A stretch of 64,000 nt of DNA from Prevotella bivia DSM 20514 (GCF_000262545.1 NZ_JH660660.1:1264975-1328974); one strand, 5' to 3'; counted from the first letter of the stretch, positions 44,175 through 53,691 are shown. Program-made: numbers and translations. Notes: a model not told the origin generated them from the sequence alone.

Positions 44175-44747
44175 TTATTTCTTACCTAATTTATTATATT
44201 GATTCATCGTGATGTCAAGACCTGCAAGTACAAAACTTTTAATAATTTCACCTGCTAAATCAATAGAAGGTTGCAATTCCTTCATGTCTTCGTCAGTATA
44301 ATGCCCTAAGACCCAATCCACTTGTCCACCTCTAGGGTAATTGTTTCCTACTCCCATTCGTAGTCGGGCATAGTTTTGACCAATAAGTTGCTGAATGTTT
44401 CCCAAACCATTATGTCCTCCATTTGATCCATTTCCTTTCAAGCGAAAAGCACCAAGAGGAAGAGCCACATCGTCTGATATTACAAGCAACCTACTTTGTT
44501 CAATGTTTTCCTTGTTGAGCCAATAGCGTACAGCGTTGCCCGAAAGGTTCATAAAGGTAGTAGGCTTTAAAAGAATAATCTTTCTACCCTTTAGTGTAAA
44601 CTCTGCGACAAAGCCATAACGCTTATCCTCAAAAACAATATTGGACGCTTTAGCTAAAGCGTCCAATACCATAAATCCTGTGTTATGTCTAGTACCCTCG
44701 TATTCGTTACCAGGGTTACCAAGACCACAAATTAAATATTTATCCAA
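44175..44747 (-). CDS. pth: Peptidyl-tRNA hydrolase
   Basis: A 190-residue Pth. [20 protein letters not shown] carries the catalytic His and the tRNA-binding Asn; [13 protein letters not shown] and [14 protein letters not shown] are the other conserved blocks. It releases tRNA from drop-off peptidyl-tRNA. One base separates it from hslR, and rplY lies 32 bp upstream, a very common rplY-pth pairing. Confidence 0.95.
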   Translation of the reverse strand: MDKYLICGLGNPGNEYEGTRHNTGFMVLDALAKASNIVFEDKRYGFVAEFTLKGRKIILLKPTTFMNLSGNAVRYWLNKENIEQSRLLVISDDVALPLGAFRLKGNGSNGGHNGLGNIQQLIGQNYARLRMGVGNNYPRGGQVDWVLGHYTDEDMKELQPSIDLAGEIIKSFVLAGLDITMNQYNKLGKK

Positions 44748-44779
44748 TGTCGTTGAACTAATATTTATAAAATTCTTAA

Positions 44780-45373
44780 TTATTCAGCCTCAGCTGCGGC
44801 AGCAGTACGTGAATTACGTGTAGCCTTAATAGAGCAAACTACTACTTCCTTAGGAGTTACTAGCTCAAGACCTTCGAAGCTCAACTGACCAACCTTGATA
44901 GCCTTACCAAGCTGTAATGCAGTAACATCTATACTTAGAAATTCAGGGATCTTGTTGAAAGGAGCCTTTACATTAATCTTGCGGATAGACATATTCATAC
45001 GACCACCATCACGAACACCTTGTGCAAGACCAGCAAGCTTAACAGGAACGCCCATAATAATTTCTTTTTCTTCGGTTACTTCATAGAAGTCTACGTGCAA
45101 AAGAGCGTCTGTTGTTGGGTGGAACTGTAAATCTTTCATAATAGCCAAGTGCTTCTCGCCATCAATTGTTAGTTCTACACCATAGATGTTTGGAGTGTAA
45201 ACAAGCTTGCGAAGCTCTGACATAGGAGAAGCGAATGATAATGCTACAGGAATACCGTTTTCCTTCTTCTCACCGTAAAGGTTACATGGTACTAAACCTT
45301 CCTTACGCATTAAACGTGAAGCTTTCTTTCCAAGGTCGTTACGCTTCTGACCTGACAACTTAATTTCTTTCAT
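44780..45373 (-). CDS. rplY: 50S ribosomal protein L25 (CTC form)
   Basis: A 197-residue long-form L25/CTC protein: the N-terminal 5S rRNA-binding domain ([27 protein letters not shown]) plus the C-terminal TL5-like beta domain (about 95-185). An Ala/Glu-rich tail (RTAAAAEAE) ends the protein. It is the first gene of the operon and has a clear promoter at 45492-45520. Confidence 0.93.
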   Translation of the reverse strand: MKEIKLSGQKRNDLGKKASRLMRKEGLVPCNLYGEKKENGIPVALSFASPMSELRKLVYTPNIYGVELTIDGEKHLAIMKDLQFHPTTDALLHVDFYEVTEEKEIIMGVPVKLAGLAQGVRDGGRMNMSIRKINVKAPFNKIPEFLSIDVTALQLGKAIKVGQLSFEGLELVTPKEVVVCSIKATRNSRTAAAAEAE

Positions 45374-45491
45374 AATTGTGTTACTCTAAATTAATATGAA
45401 TGTTAATTCGCCATCACACACTGAGATGCTTGTCGAGAATTGGGCGTGCATTATGCAGCCCTCTCTGTTCTCAATTTGCAAAAAGCATTGC

Positions 45492-45523
45492 AAAGTTACT
45501 GCTTTTTTAGGAAATATAGCAAC
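45492..45523 (-). promoter_or_regulatory. Promoter of the rplY-pth-hslR-aroB operon
   Basis: On the minus strand the -7 box TAACTTTG (45492-45499) is preceded 21 bp upstream by a TTG -33 box within AAGTTGC (about 45521-45523). It has good Bacteroidetes spacing and leaves a leader of about 110 nt. Confidence 0.6.
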
Positions 45524-45559
45524 TTATTGGTGAAAAATATAGAAAATAGCATCTTTTAC

Positions 45560-45590
45560 TTGTACATGCGTGGGAATTTTCCTACATTTG
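45560..45590 (+). promoter_or_regulatory. Promoter of the nusB operon
   Basis: TTG at 45560-45562 and TACATTTG at 45583-45590, separated by 20 bp, fit the Bacteroidetes -33/-7 consensus. It diverges from the rplY promoter about 70 bp away. Confidence 0.6.
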
Positions 45591-45630
45591 CATTGATTAA
45601 ATATTGAAAGAAACACAAGTAAATCGCGAG

Positions 45631-46644
45631 ATGATTAACAGAGAATTAATTCGAATTAAGGTTGTTCAGTTGACCTATGGATACTATCAGAATGGTAACC
45701 GCAATATGGATGCAGCAGAGAAAGAGTTGCTATTAAGTCTTTCAAAAGCTTATGATCTATACAATTTTCTTTTGGGATTGATAGTTGCGATTACAGAAGA
45801 GGAACGCCATCGCATCGAAATTTTGCGTAAACGAGCAGAGCGTGAAGGCTTACAAATGCCATCAGAGCGCTTTGTAAACAACAAGTTTGCTTTACAGTTA
45901 GAAGAGAATAAGCAGTTGAACGCTTTTTTAGCAAATCAAACTTATCATTGGGGTGATGATATTGAGGTGGTGCGTAGAATTTGTGATTGTATAGAGAATA
46001 GCGAAGTCTATAACGAGTACATAGCAAGTGAAGATGATACTTATGAAGCCGATCGTGAGTTATGGCGCAAGCTTTATCGCTCTATTATAGAAAATAATGA
46101 TCTGCTTGATGCTGCATTAGAAGATAAAAGTCTTTATTGGAATGATGATAAGGAAGTGGTGGATACCTTTGTTGTAAAAACCATTAAACGTTTCGACCCT
46201 GCTAATGGTGCCGATCAAGAGCTATTACCAGAGTTTAAAGATATAGCAGATCGTCAGTTTGCTATTGATCTTTTCCGTTCTACAATTATGAATGCAGAGA
46301 CCTATCAACAATACATGAGTGAAGCAAGTCATAATTGGGATTTCTCGCGCCTTGCTTACATGGATGTTGTTATTATGCAGATTGCTATAGCAGAGATTGT
46401 CAACTTCCCTAATATTCCTATTAGTGTTTCTATTAATGAGTATGTAAATCTTGCTAAGTTATATAGCACTCCTCGTAGTGGTGGTTATATTAACGGAATG
46501 CTTGACAGTATTGCCCGCCATTTAGTAGAAACAGGTAAGGTGCTAAAGCCAATTCCAGAACCTCGTCAGCGCAGATTTATTAAGGGACATACAGACAAGC
46601 GTAACTCTCATCCATCTGTAGAAGGACCTGAAGAGAGTGAATAA
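45631..46644 (+). CDS. nusB: Transcription antitermination protein NusB, extended form
   Basis: A 337-residue protein. The last 150 residues are the NusB fold (FSRLAYMDVVIMQIAIAEIV, PISVSINEYVNLAKLYSTPR, YINGMLDSIARHLVE). The first 180 residues are the helical extension seen in Bacteroidetes NusB (MINRELIRIKVVQLTYGYYQ). ATG at 45631 was preferred to an upstream TTG. NusB with NusE/S10 binds BoxA in rRNA antitermination. It heads an operon with yajC, ybbR and coaE. Confidence 0.9.
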   Translation: MINRELIRIKVVQLTYGYYQNGNRNMDAAEKELLLSLSKAYDLYNFLLGLIVAITEEERHRIEILRKRAEREGLQMPSERFVNNKFALQLEENKQLNAFLANQTYHWGDDIEVVRRICDCIENSEVYNEYIASEDDTYEADRELWRKLYRSIIENNDLLDAALEDKSLYWNDDKEVVDTFVVKTIKRFDPANGADQELLPEFKDIADRQFAIDLFRSTIMNAETYQQYMSEASHNWDFSRLAYMDVVIMQIAIAEIVNFPNIPISVSINEYVNLAKLYSTPRSGGYINGMLDSIARHLVETGKVLKPIPEPRQRRFIKGHTDKRNSHPSVEGPEESE

Positions 46645-46707
46645 GAGCTTTAGCAACAAATTTATAGAAATTTAATTCATAACTAAGATAATAATATAAT
46701 ATAAGCA

Positions 46708-47031
46708 ATGAATACAGAACTTTTATTGGCAGGTCAAGCACAAAGTGGTGGCTTTCCTATGATTTTAATGATGGTTGCCATCTTTGTAATTATGTATTTC
46801 TTTATGATTCGTCCACAACAGAAGAAGCAAAAGGAAATACGTGCTTTTCAAAACGCATTGAAGGAAGGCGACTCTGTTGTTACAGGTGGTGGTATCTATG
46901 GCACAGTGAAAAGAATTGATCTTACTACAGGTAAGATTGATATAGAGATTGCTCGTGGGGTTGTGATCACAGTAGATAAGGGCTATGTATTTGCTGATGT
47001 AAAAGCATCTCAAGCACAAGCTCAGAAATAA
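46708..47031 (+). CDS. yajC: Preprotein translocase subunit YajC
   Basis: A 107-residue protein with one N-terminal membrane helix (MILMMVAIFVIMYFFMIRP, residues about 18-36), the invariant RPQQKKQKE and a cytoplasmic domain with VVTGGGIYGTVKRID. It is an accessory of SecDF-YajC. It lies 63 bp after nusB. Confidence 0.93.
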   Translation: MNTELLLAGQAQSGGFPMILMMVAIFVIMYFFMIRPQQKKQKEIRAFQNALKEGDSVVTGGGIYGTVKRIDLTTGKIDIEIARGVVITVDKGYVFADVKASQAQAQK

Positions 47032-47075
47032 TTAAAAAACATATTTTCACCTATTAATAATAAGGTGGTAAAGTA

Positions 47076-48086
47076 ATGACATTTATTCGGTCGATGTTCA
47101 CATTAGATACAATCAGGAACTTCTTGTTGAAAATATTCAGCAAGGAGTTTCTGATTTTTTTGTTCTTCCTAGCTTTAAGTGGTGGGTTTTGGTTGATGAT
47201 GACCTTGAATGAAACGTATGAATATGAACTTACGGCGAAGGTGAAGTTAATAGATATTCCTAAAAATGTCGTTATTACAGAAGATCCCGACTCTATAGTT
47301 CGCTTTACAGTGCGCGACAAGGGCTTTGTCATTGTGGCATATAAGTTTACAAAAGAATTTAAACCAGTGCTGGTGAGCTTTCGAATGTACAATAACGAGA
47401 AAGGGTATGGTGTTATTTCGTCGATTGATATTCAGCGTCAACTCCAGTTTCAACTAAATAAGAGTACAAGAATAGTGTCCACAAAGATGAGCAATCTTAG
47501 TTTTGCTTATAATTTGGGGCAACATAAGCGTGTGCCTGTAAGGTTGTTAGGTAGTATAGCTCCTAATGGGAATTATAATCTTGCCCATGCTCGTTTCTAT
47601 CCAGAAGTGGTTACAGTGTATGCCGATAAGGCTACATTGGATAGTATCCAATGGGTATATACAGAGAAGTTACATATTACTAACATTACCGATACTAGGG
47701 AACTGGAGGTAAACTTGCGTAAGATAGCACACGCAAAGTGTATTCCTAGCACAGTGAAGATGAAGCTTATTCCTGATGTGCTTACAGAAGAAACGGTGTC
47801 GGTGCCTATTGAAGCTATTAATATACCTGATGATAAGGTGTTAAGAACTTTCCCAAGTAAGGTGAATGTCAACTTTATCGTTGCTGCTTTCCGCTTGCGC
47901 TCAATGCCAAGAAACAACGAGACAAAGGAGTTGTTGCCTACAGGTTTTAAGGTAGTAGCCGATTATAGCAAACTCATAGGCGGAAAGTCGGACAAATGCC
48001 GGATATATATTGCTGCAAGACCTGTCGATATTCACAATGTGCAGCTTGCAACGACGGCTGTAGACTATGTCATTGAGCAGCGATGA
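47076..48086 (+). CDS. YbbR-like domain protein
   Basis: A 336-residue protein anchored by one N-terminal helix (LIFLFFLALSGGFWLMMTL, residues about 25-43) and then several beta-rich YbbR-like repeats on the outer face (for example KRVPVRLLGSIAPNGNYNL and VSVPIEAINIPDDKVLRTF). YbbR proteins accompany the c-di-AMP cyclase in Firmicutes; in Bacteroidetes the gene lies next to coaE, as here, and its role is unknown. It overlaps coaE by 4 bp. Confidence 0.85.
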   Translation: MTFIRSMFTLDTIRNFLLKIFSKEFLIFLFFLALSGGFWLMMTLNETYEYELTAKVKLIDIPKNVVITEDPDSIVRFTVRDKGFVIVAYKFTKEFKPVLVSFRMYNNEKGYGVISSIDIQRQLQFQLNKSTRIVSTKMSNLSFAYNLGQHKRVPVRLLGSIAPNGNYNLAHARFYPEVVTVYADKATLDSIQWVYTEKLHITNITDTRELEVNLRKIAHAKCIPSTVKMKLIPDVLTEETVSVPIEAINIPDDKVLRTFPSKVNVNFIVAAFRLRSMPRNNETKELLPTGFKVVADYSKLIGGKSDKCRIYIAARPVDIHNVQLATTAVDYVIEQR

Positions 48087-48643
48087 GGGTAGCAATAACG
48101 GGTGGAATAGGTAGTGGAAAATCTTATGTGTGCAGGCTTCTAGCTCAGCATGGTATAGCAGTGTATGATAGTGATGCACATGCTAAACGCCTTATACATA
48201 CCTCGCTAGAGCTTCAGCAACAATTAAGCCGACTCGTTGGAAAAGCGATCTTTGTAGGTGGAGTTTTGCAAAAAGGAGTTTTAGCTCAATACCTACTTGC
48301 TGATGCCCAACACACCGATGCCATCAATAACATTGTTCATCCAGCAGTGGCATACGACTTTGAACAGTCGGGGTATGAATGGATAGAGAGTGCTATTCTT
48401 TTTGATAGTGGTTTCGACAAACGAATACAGTTAGATAAGGTAGTGTGTGTTACTGCCCCTGATGAGATTAGAATAGCAAGGATAATGCAGCGTGATCACC
48501 TTTCAGAGGAAAAAGCACACGCATGGATTGCAAAACAATTACCTCAGAGCCAGGTGATAGCACGTAGTGATTATAATATCATCAATGATGGCGTGAGTGA
48601 TCTTGAAGAGCAGGTAACAACATTGCTTGCAACGCTAAAATAG
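48083..48643 (+). CDS. coaE: Dephospho-CoA kinase
   Basis: A 186-residue P-loop kinase: VAITGGIGSGKSYVCRLL (Walker A), YDSDAHAKRL (catalytic Asp), NNIVHPAV and the lid RIMQRDHLSEEKAHAWIAKQ. It performs the last step of coenzyme A synthesis. It is translationally coupled to ybbR. Confidence 0.95.
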   Translation: MRVAITGGIGSGKSYVCRLLAQHGIAVYDSDAHAKRLIHTSLELQQQLSRLVGKAIFVGGVLQKGVLAQYLLADAQHTDAINNIVHPAVAYDFEQSGYEWIESAILFDSGFDKRIQLDKVVCVTAPDEIRIARIMQRDHLSEEKAHAWIAKQLPQSQVIARSDYNIINDGVSDLEEQVTTLLATLK

Positions 48644-48681
48644 ACAATAAATAAGTTAATAATAAAACAAATTAAGAGAAA

Positions 48682-49128
48682 ATGTTACAGACAATTCTTT
48701 CAATCTCTGGTAAACCTGGTCTTTACAAGCTTGTAAGCCGTGGTAATAATAATCTTATTGTAGAAGCACTTGACGGTACTAACAAGCGCCAACCTGTGTT
48801 TGCAACTGACCGTGTAACAAGCCTTGCAGATATAGCAATGTTCACCGATAGTGAGGATGTGCCATTGGGTGAGGTTTTAGCAAAGGTGCGTGATAAAGAA
48901 GAAGGTAAGGTAAGCTCTCTCAATTGGCGTAAGGCTTCTGCCAAGGAGTTGCAAGCTTATTTTGCAGAAGTATTGCCAACTTTCGATCGCGACCGTGTGC
49001 ATAACAGCGATATTAAGAAGTTAATACAGTGGTATAATATCTTGATTCAAGCAGGTGTTACCGATTTTGAAGAGGAGATGCAGCCTACAGAGGGCGACCA
49101 TATCCAAGATCGTCAGGAGCAAGAATAA
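48682..49128 (+). CDS. DUF5606 family protein
   Basis: A 148-residue protein beginning MLQTILSISGKPGLYKLVSR, the start of a Bacteroidetes-specific family with a Sm/SH3-like N-terminal barrel and a helical tail (LQAYFAEVLPTFDRDRVHNS). It has no catalytic motif. It is conserved downstream of coaE. Function unknown. Confidence 0.8.
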   Translation: MLQTILSISGKPGLYKLVSRGNNNLIVEALDGTNKRQPVFATDRVTSLADIAMFTDSEDVPLGEVLAKVRDKEEGKVSSLNWRKASAKELQAYFAEVLPTFDRDRVHNSDIKKLIQWYNILIQAGVTDFEEEMQPTEGDHIQDRQEQE

Positions 49129-49208
49129 TGTTTTGTTAGGACTTGATGTAAGGTTCTTTAAATTCAATCATTAGTTATTTGAATTTAGAAAATATTTAAC
49201 ACAAAAAT

Positions 49209-49312
49209 AAAAGCTAAGCTTTTGCCTTGTAATAGGTTATCTTTTACATGGTAAAAGGTAAGCTTTTGTAGTTAAAAAGGTCATCTTTTGCGAGGTAAAA
49301 GATGACCTTTTT
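49209..49312 (+). terminator. Tandem palindromes ending in a strong terminator
   Basis: The strongest is AAAAAGGTCATCTTTT (49274-49289) pairing perfectly with AAAAGATGACCTTTTT (49297-49312), with a 7-nt loop and flanking A/T runs, so it can stop both directions. Two weaker related palindromes precede it (49209-49223 and about 49235-49258), with TAAGCTTTTG repeated at 49215 and 49259. The rest of the 420-bp gap between DUF5606 and oxyR holds no gene that I can see. Confidence 0.75.
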
Positions 49313-49549
49313 GTTTTGCTACTTTAAGTTGTTGTTAGTCAGTTATATACAGTGTCTTTTCATTTGTTCATTTGCTACATTGATATAAGTAAAAATAGTT
49401 TACTTTTCTATTTTTATTAGGCATTTATTTGCTATACAGCTAAGTTGTACTTACAGCATCTAGGCTTATATGTTTAGCATCGCTTTTCGATGACAGCAAT
49501 AAAATTGATATTTCACCACTAGGCTTTTGTTTCAACGTACATTTAGGAG

Positions 49550-50476
49550 CTATACCCCTTTTTGCTCTTTTCCTAACTTGATCATTTCCTTTGGCAACGC
49601 ATCTTGAATAGAAGTAACAAGAAAGTTGAGCAAGCGATTACGAATAAAATTTTTGCCCGTTAGCATAATAATCTCACGCGAAGGTATAGGATAAGCAAAA
49701 GGGCGTACAAGTTCAGTTTGTTTATCTGTAAGTTGCGGAATGGCTAATTCTGGGATAAAAGTAACACCCTTTCCACTCTCTACTATACGCATAAAGGTTT
49801 CGATACTTCCAAGGTTATAAGTCCGCTTGCTATGTATAGCCGACTTTAGTGAGCAGAACTTCACTAACTGATCGCGGAAGCAATGTCCCTCATCTAACAA
49901 CCAAAGATATTCACCCTTTAAATCAACAGTGCGTATAGCTTCTCTGTTAAATAGCTCATCATTCTTTGCTACATATACATAGAATTTCTCATAATAAAGA
50001 TGTCGCTTTTCAAAATCTCCTAATCCGTCAATATTTGCCAATATTCCTGCATCGACCTCTCCACGTACAATAGCCCTTCGCATATCATCGGTTTTAAGTT
50101 CTGTTACACGAATATCCATATTAGGGTAATCGTTCATTAACGCAGGGAGGAAGCGAGGAATGAGATAAGGAGCAATCGTTGGTAATACGGCAAGATGAAA
50201 GGTACCAGCAAAAGAATGTTTTTCCTCTTCTACTACTTCTTTCAACCGCTTTACACGTACTAGCACATTCCATGCACGCTCAATGATGATTTGCCCAATG
50301 GGAGTGGGCTGAATGGGTTGCCTTCTTCGGTCAAAGATCTTCACCCCAAGTTCATCTTCCAGTTTTTGGATCATCGAACTCAATGTGGGTTGGGTTACTT
50401 TACAATATTCGGCAGCCTTTGCAAAGTGTTTATGGCGATATACTGCCATTACATATTCTAGTTGTTGTAGTGTCAT
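49550..50476 (-). CDS. oxyR: Hydrogen peroxide-sensing regulator OxyR
   Basis: A 308-residue LysR-type regulator. The N-terminal winged helix reads TLQQLEYVMAVYRHKHFAKA and TQPTLSSMIQKLEDELGVKI. In the sensor domain DEGHCFRDQLVKFC gives two Cys spaced like the redox pair of E. coli OxyR (199 and 208). It is divergently oriented to sod-ahpC-ahpF, its expected targets, with 209 bp between start codons. Confidence 0.92.
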   Translation of the reverse strand: MTLQQLEYVMAVYRHKHFAKAAEYCKVTQPTLSSMIQKLEDELGVKIFDRRRQPIQPTPIGQIIIERAWNVLVRVKRLKEVVEEEKHSFAGTFHLAVLPTIAPYLIPRFLPALMNDYPNMDIRVTELKTDDMRRAIVRGEVDAGILANIDGLGDFEKRHLYYEKFYVYVAKNDELFNREAIRTVDLKGEYLWLLDEGHCFRDQLVKFCSLKSAIHSKRTYNLGSIETFMRIVESGKGVTFIPELAIPQLTDKQTELVRPFAYPIPSREIIMLTGKNFIRNRLLNFLVTSIQDALPKEMIKLGKEQKGV

Positions 50477-50499
50477 TGTCTTACTTTTTTCCTAAAATG

Positions 50500-50507
50500 C
50501 AAAGTTA
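50500..50507 (-). promoter_or_regulatory. -7 promoter box of oxyR
   Basis: On the minus strand this reads TAACTTTG, 23 bp upstream of the oxyR start. Confidence 0.55.
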
Positions 50508-50642
50508 AGAAATAAAATATACACATTCGCATAAAAAATATTTTATTGCTTTATGCTCTAATTATCAATAAGATAGATAACATAATAGATAATGTCTATT
50601 GCTTGATAAATAAAATCATTCATTTTGCTATCTCTCTTTTAT

Positions 50643-50650
50643 TAACTTTG
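50643..50650 (+). promoter_or_regulatory. -7 promoter box of sod
   Basis: TAACTTTG, 35 bp upstream of the sod start, in the shared 209-bp control region with oxyR. A TTTTG at 50623-50627 may serve as -33, though the spacing is short. Confidence 0.55.
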
Positions 50651-50685
50651 CATCATCAAATAACAACATATAAAATATAAATAAT

Positions 50686-51369
50686 ATGCTAGTAACTAAT
50701 ATTCTCCTCGCAATGAGTTTGCAAGCACCGATGAGTGCTTTGAATAATGCAGAGGTTCCACAGGTAAAGCAATATATGATGGGTAAGGCTATAGAAATGC
50801 CTAAACTGCCATACGCCCCAAATGCATTAGAACCTGTTATTAGTGAGCAAACTATTAATTTTCATTATGGTAAGCATCTTCAGGGCTATGTCAATACGAT
50901 TAACAAATTAATAAAAGGTACAGATTTTGAAGGTAAAAGCATAGAAGAGCTTGTAAAGAGTGTACCTGAAGGTGTTATGTATAATAACGCAGGGCAAACG
51001 CTTAACCACATACTCTATTTCACACAGTTTCAAGCTCCTATGATGGATAATATGCCATCTGGCAAATTAGCAAAACTCATTGATAAAAACTTTGGTAGCT
51101 TTGAGGCTTTTAAATTACAATTTACAAAGGCTGCTAGTACCATTTTTGGATCAGGTTGGGCATGGCTATCTCAAGATAAAGATGGTAAGCTTGTTATAAC
51201 ACAAGAGGCTAATGGTGGAAATCCTTTGCGTAGAGGGCTAAATCCTATTTTAGGAATAGATGTTTGGGAGCATGCTTACTATTTGGATTATCAAAATAAG
51301 CGTACCGATCATCTCTCGGCTATTTGGCAGATTATAAATTGGAATACTGTGGAAGCAAGATTAAAGTAA
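50686..51369 (+). CDS. sodB: Superoxide dismutase (Fe/Mn type) with N-terminal extension
   Basis: A 227-residue Fe/Mn SOD. The family core begins at about residue 37 with EMPKLPYAPNALEPVISEQT. Metal ligands are in FHYGKHLQGYV, QTLNHILYFTQF and GIDVWEHAYYLDYQNKRTDH. The 36-residue lead (MLVTNILLAMSLQAPMSALN) is unusual; it is hydrophobic and could be an export signal, although it lacks a basic start. A later start giving a normal-length protein (near MGKAIEMPKLPY) is possible. It lies beside ahpC and oxyR. Confidence 0.92.
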   Translation: MLVTNILLAMSLQAPMSALNNAEVPQVKQYMMGKAIEMPKLPYAPNALEPVISEQTINFHYGKHLQGYVNTINKLIKGTDFEGKSIEELVKSVPEGVMYNNAGQTLNHILYFTQFQAPMMDNMPSGKLAKLIDKNFGSFEAFKLQFTKAASTIFGSGWAWLSQDKDGKLVITQEANGGNPLRRGLNPILGIDVWEHAYYLDYQNKRTDHLSAIWQIINWNTVEARLK

Positions 51370-51418
51370 AAGAGATATAGTAAACAACATTTATAAAAGT
51401 AAATAAAGGAATAAAATT

Positions 51419-51985
51419 ATGCAATCAGTAATCAACGCACAAGCTCCTGAATTTAAAGTTCAGGCTTTTCAAAATGGTGAGTTCAAAACAGTTTCTAATG
51501 AAGATATAAAAGGAAAATGGGCTGTATTTTTCTTCTATCCAGCCGACTTTACTTTTGTATGTCCTACAGAGCTAGTCGATCTTTCAGAGAAGTATGAAGA
51601 ACTTCAGAAGATGGGTGTAGAGGTGTTCTCTGTAAGCTGTGATACTCATTTCGTACACAAGGCATGGTTTGATGCTTCTGACCGTATCAAGCAAATTAAA
51701 TATACTATGCTTGCCGATCCATTGGCTGTATTGGCAAAAGGGTTTGGTGTGTTCAAGGAAGATGAGGGAGTGGCTTATCGTGGAACATTTGTTGTAGATC
51801 CAGAAGGATTGATCAAGCTGATGGAAGTTCAAGACAACAGTGTAGGACGTAATGCAGATGAACTAGTTCGTAAAATAAAGGCAGCACAATTTGTTGCTGC
51901 TCATCCAGGAGAAGTTTGCCCAGCTAAGTGGAACGAGGGTGCAGAAACATTGACACCAAGTATTGACTTAGTAGGTAAGCTCTAA
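51419..51985 (+). CDS. ahpC: Alkyl hydroperoxide reductase subunit C (peroxiredoxin)
   Basis: A 188-residue typical 2-Cys peroxiredoxin. The peroxidatic Cys is in FFYPADFTFVCPTEL, and the resolving Cys is in HPGEVCPAKW near the C-terminus. It reduces H2O2 and organic peroxides using AhpF. It lies 49 bp after sod, with no terminator between. Confidence 0.96.
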   Translation: MQSVINAQAPEFKVQAFQNGEFKTVSNEDIKGKWAVFFFYPADFTFVCPTELVDLSEKYEELQKMGVEVFSVSCDTHFVHKAWFDASDRIKQIKYTMLADPLAVLAKGFGVFKEDEGVAYRGTFVVDPEGLIKLMEVQDNSVGRNADELVRKIKAAQFVAAHPGEVCPAKWNEGAETLTPSIDLVGKL

Positions 51986-52017
51986 TAAAAGCTATACTAA
52001 AACTTTATAGATATGAA

Positions 52018-52074
52018 AAGAGCTTTATGCAATGCTTTCTTAAAACGAAAGAAAAATCATTGCTTAAAGCTCTT
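52018..52074 (+). promoter_or_regulatory. 57-nt hairpin between ahpC and ahpF
   Basis: AAGAGCTTTATGCAATG (52018-52034) pairs with CATTGCTTAAAGCTCTT (52058-52074) with one mismatch, and inside it CTTTC (52035-52039) pairs with GAAAG (52047-52051). No T-run follows, so it is more like an mRNA-stabilising or processing structure, or a leaky terminator, than a full stop. Confidence 0.6.
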
Positions 52075-52128
52075 ATCACTTCATAATAGGACGAACAAAA
52101 ACTAATCATATTTTTTGAAAGGACAATC

Positions 52129-53691
52129 ATGCTAGACCAGAATATATTAAAACAAGTGAGGGAGATCTTTGCCTCTTTAAAATCGAAGATAACGTTTAAG
52201 GCTACGGTAGATACAAATGATGAGAAAAAACAAGAGTTAAAAACGTTCTTAAACGACTTCGCTTCTACCTCCGATCAATTATCAGTTGAGTATACCGAAC
52301 AAGCTGGAGCAAACCTCCACTTTACCTTATACAAAGGCGATATTGCTACTGGTATTAGTTTTCGTGGTATTCCTAACGGACACGAATTTACCTCTTTACT
52401 CCTTGCTGTTCTCAACGCTGACGGACAAGGTAAAAACTTCCCTGATGAAACTATTCAGCAACGGATTAAAGCTTTGAAAGGTAAAATTACTTTGAGAACT
52501 TATGTATCACTCACATGTACAAATTGTCCTGATGTGGTGCAGGCACTCAACTTGATGACGCTTATCAATCCCAATATCTCACATGAAATGGTAGATGGTG
52601 GATTATTTCAAAAGGAAGTAGCCGAACATAATATTCAAGGCGTACCTGCTGTATATCTAGGAGAAGATGCTATCCACATCGGGCGTGGAGACTTAGGTAT
52701 GTTGCTTCAAAAGCTTGAAGATAAAGTAGGAAGTGAAGAAGATTATTCTGTAGAACCCATAGAACGAGAATATGACACCCTTATTATAGGTGGTGGTCCT
52801 GCTGGTACTGCTGCAGCTATTTACACTGCTCGTAAAGGTTTGAAGGTAGCTGTAATAGCAGAACGCATTGGTGGACAGGTAAATGATACAACAAGTATTC
52901 AAAACTTAATTTCTGTTCCAGAAACAAGTGGAACTCTACTAGCTGCTGATTTAAAGAAACATCTTAATACTTATGATATCGACTTGTTCGAACACCGTAA
53001 AATTACCGATGTTCAACTCAAGGACGTCCAAAAAGAAATCGTTGTAAAAGGTGGCGAAGTATTTAAAGCACCAGCAGTTGTTATTGCTACGGGTGCAGCA
53101 TGGCGTAATTTGGGTGTTAAGAATGAAGCAAAATACATTGGTCATGGTATCCATTTCTGTCAACACTGTGATGGACCATTTTATAAAGGTAAGAATGTTG
53201 CTGTTATTGGTGGTGGAAATTCTGGTATGGAAGCGGCTATCGACCTCGCTGGTATCTGTAATCATGTTACAGTATTCGAGTTTGGCGACACACTCCGTGC
53301 CGATAATGTTTTACAAGAAAAGGCACACAACATAATAAACATAGATATTTATACCAATGCCCAAACTACAGAAGTATTAGGCGATGGAAGCAAACTCACA
53401 GCCTTAAAAGTAAAGGATCGTATCACAGAAGAAGAAAAAGAATATGCTTTCGATGGTGTATTCGTTCAGATAGGTCTTGCTGCTAACAGCAATCCCTTCA
53501 AAGATCAGTTAGAGCTTACCCCACGCCATGAAATAAAGGTAGATGAGTTTTGTCGAACAAATATTCATGGAGTATATGCTGCTGGTGATGTTACCAATGT
53601 GCCTTACAAGCAGATTGTGATCGCAATGGGGGAAGGAGCAAAAGCAGCCCTATCTGCTTTCGATGATCGCCTACGTGGAATTATAGGATAA
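52129..53691 (+). CDS. ahpF: Alkyl hydroperoxide reductase subunit F
   Basis: A 520-residue flavoprotein. The N-terminal tandem thioredoxin fold has TCTNCPDVVQAL (CxxC, about 127-130). The FAD domain has IIGGGPAGTAAAIYTARKG, the NADPH domain has VAVIGGGNSGMEAAIDLAG, and the redox pair is HFCQHCDGPF. VYAAGDVTNVPYKQIVIAMG closes the FAD site. It transfers electrons from NADH to AhpC. Full length. Confidence 0.96.
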   Translation: MLDQNILKQVREIFASLKSKITFKATVDTNDEKKQELKTFLNDFASTSDQLSVEYTEQAGANLHFTLYKGDIATGISFRGIPNGHEFTSLLLAVLNADGQGKNFPDETIQQRIKALKGKITLRTYVSLTCTNCPDVVQALNLMTLINPNISHEMVDGGLFQKEVAEHNIQGVPAVYLGEDAIHIGRGDLGMLLQKLEDKVGSEEDYSVEPIEREYDTLIIGGGPAGTAAAIYTARKGLKVAVIAERIGGQVNDTTSIQNLISVPETSGTLLAADLKKHLNTYDIDLFEHRKITDVQLKDVQKEIVVKGGEVFKAPAVVIATGAAWRNLGVKNEAKYIGHGIHFCQHCDGPFYKGKNVAVIGGGNSGMEAAIDLAGICNHVTVFEFGDTLRADNVLQEKAHNIINIDIYTNAQTTEVLGDGSKLTALKVKDRITEEEKEYAFDGVFVQIGLAANSNPFKDQLELTPRHEIKVDEFCRTNIHGVYAAGDVTNVPYKQIVIAMGEGAKAALSAFDDRLRGIIG

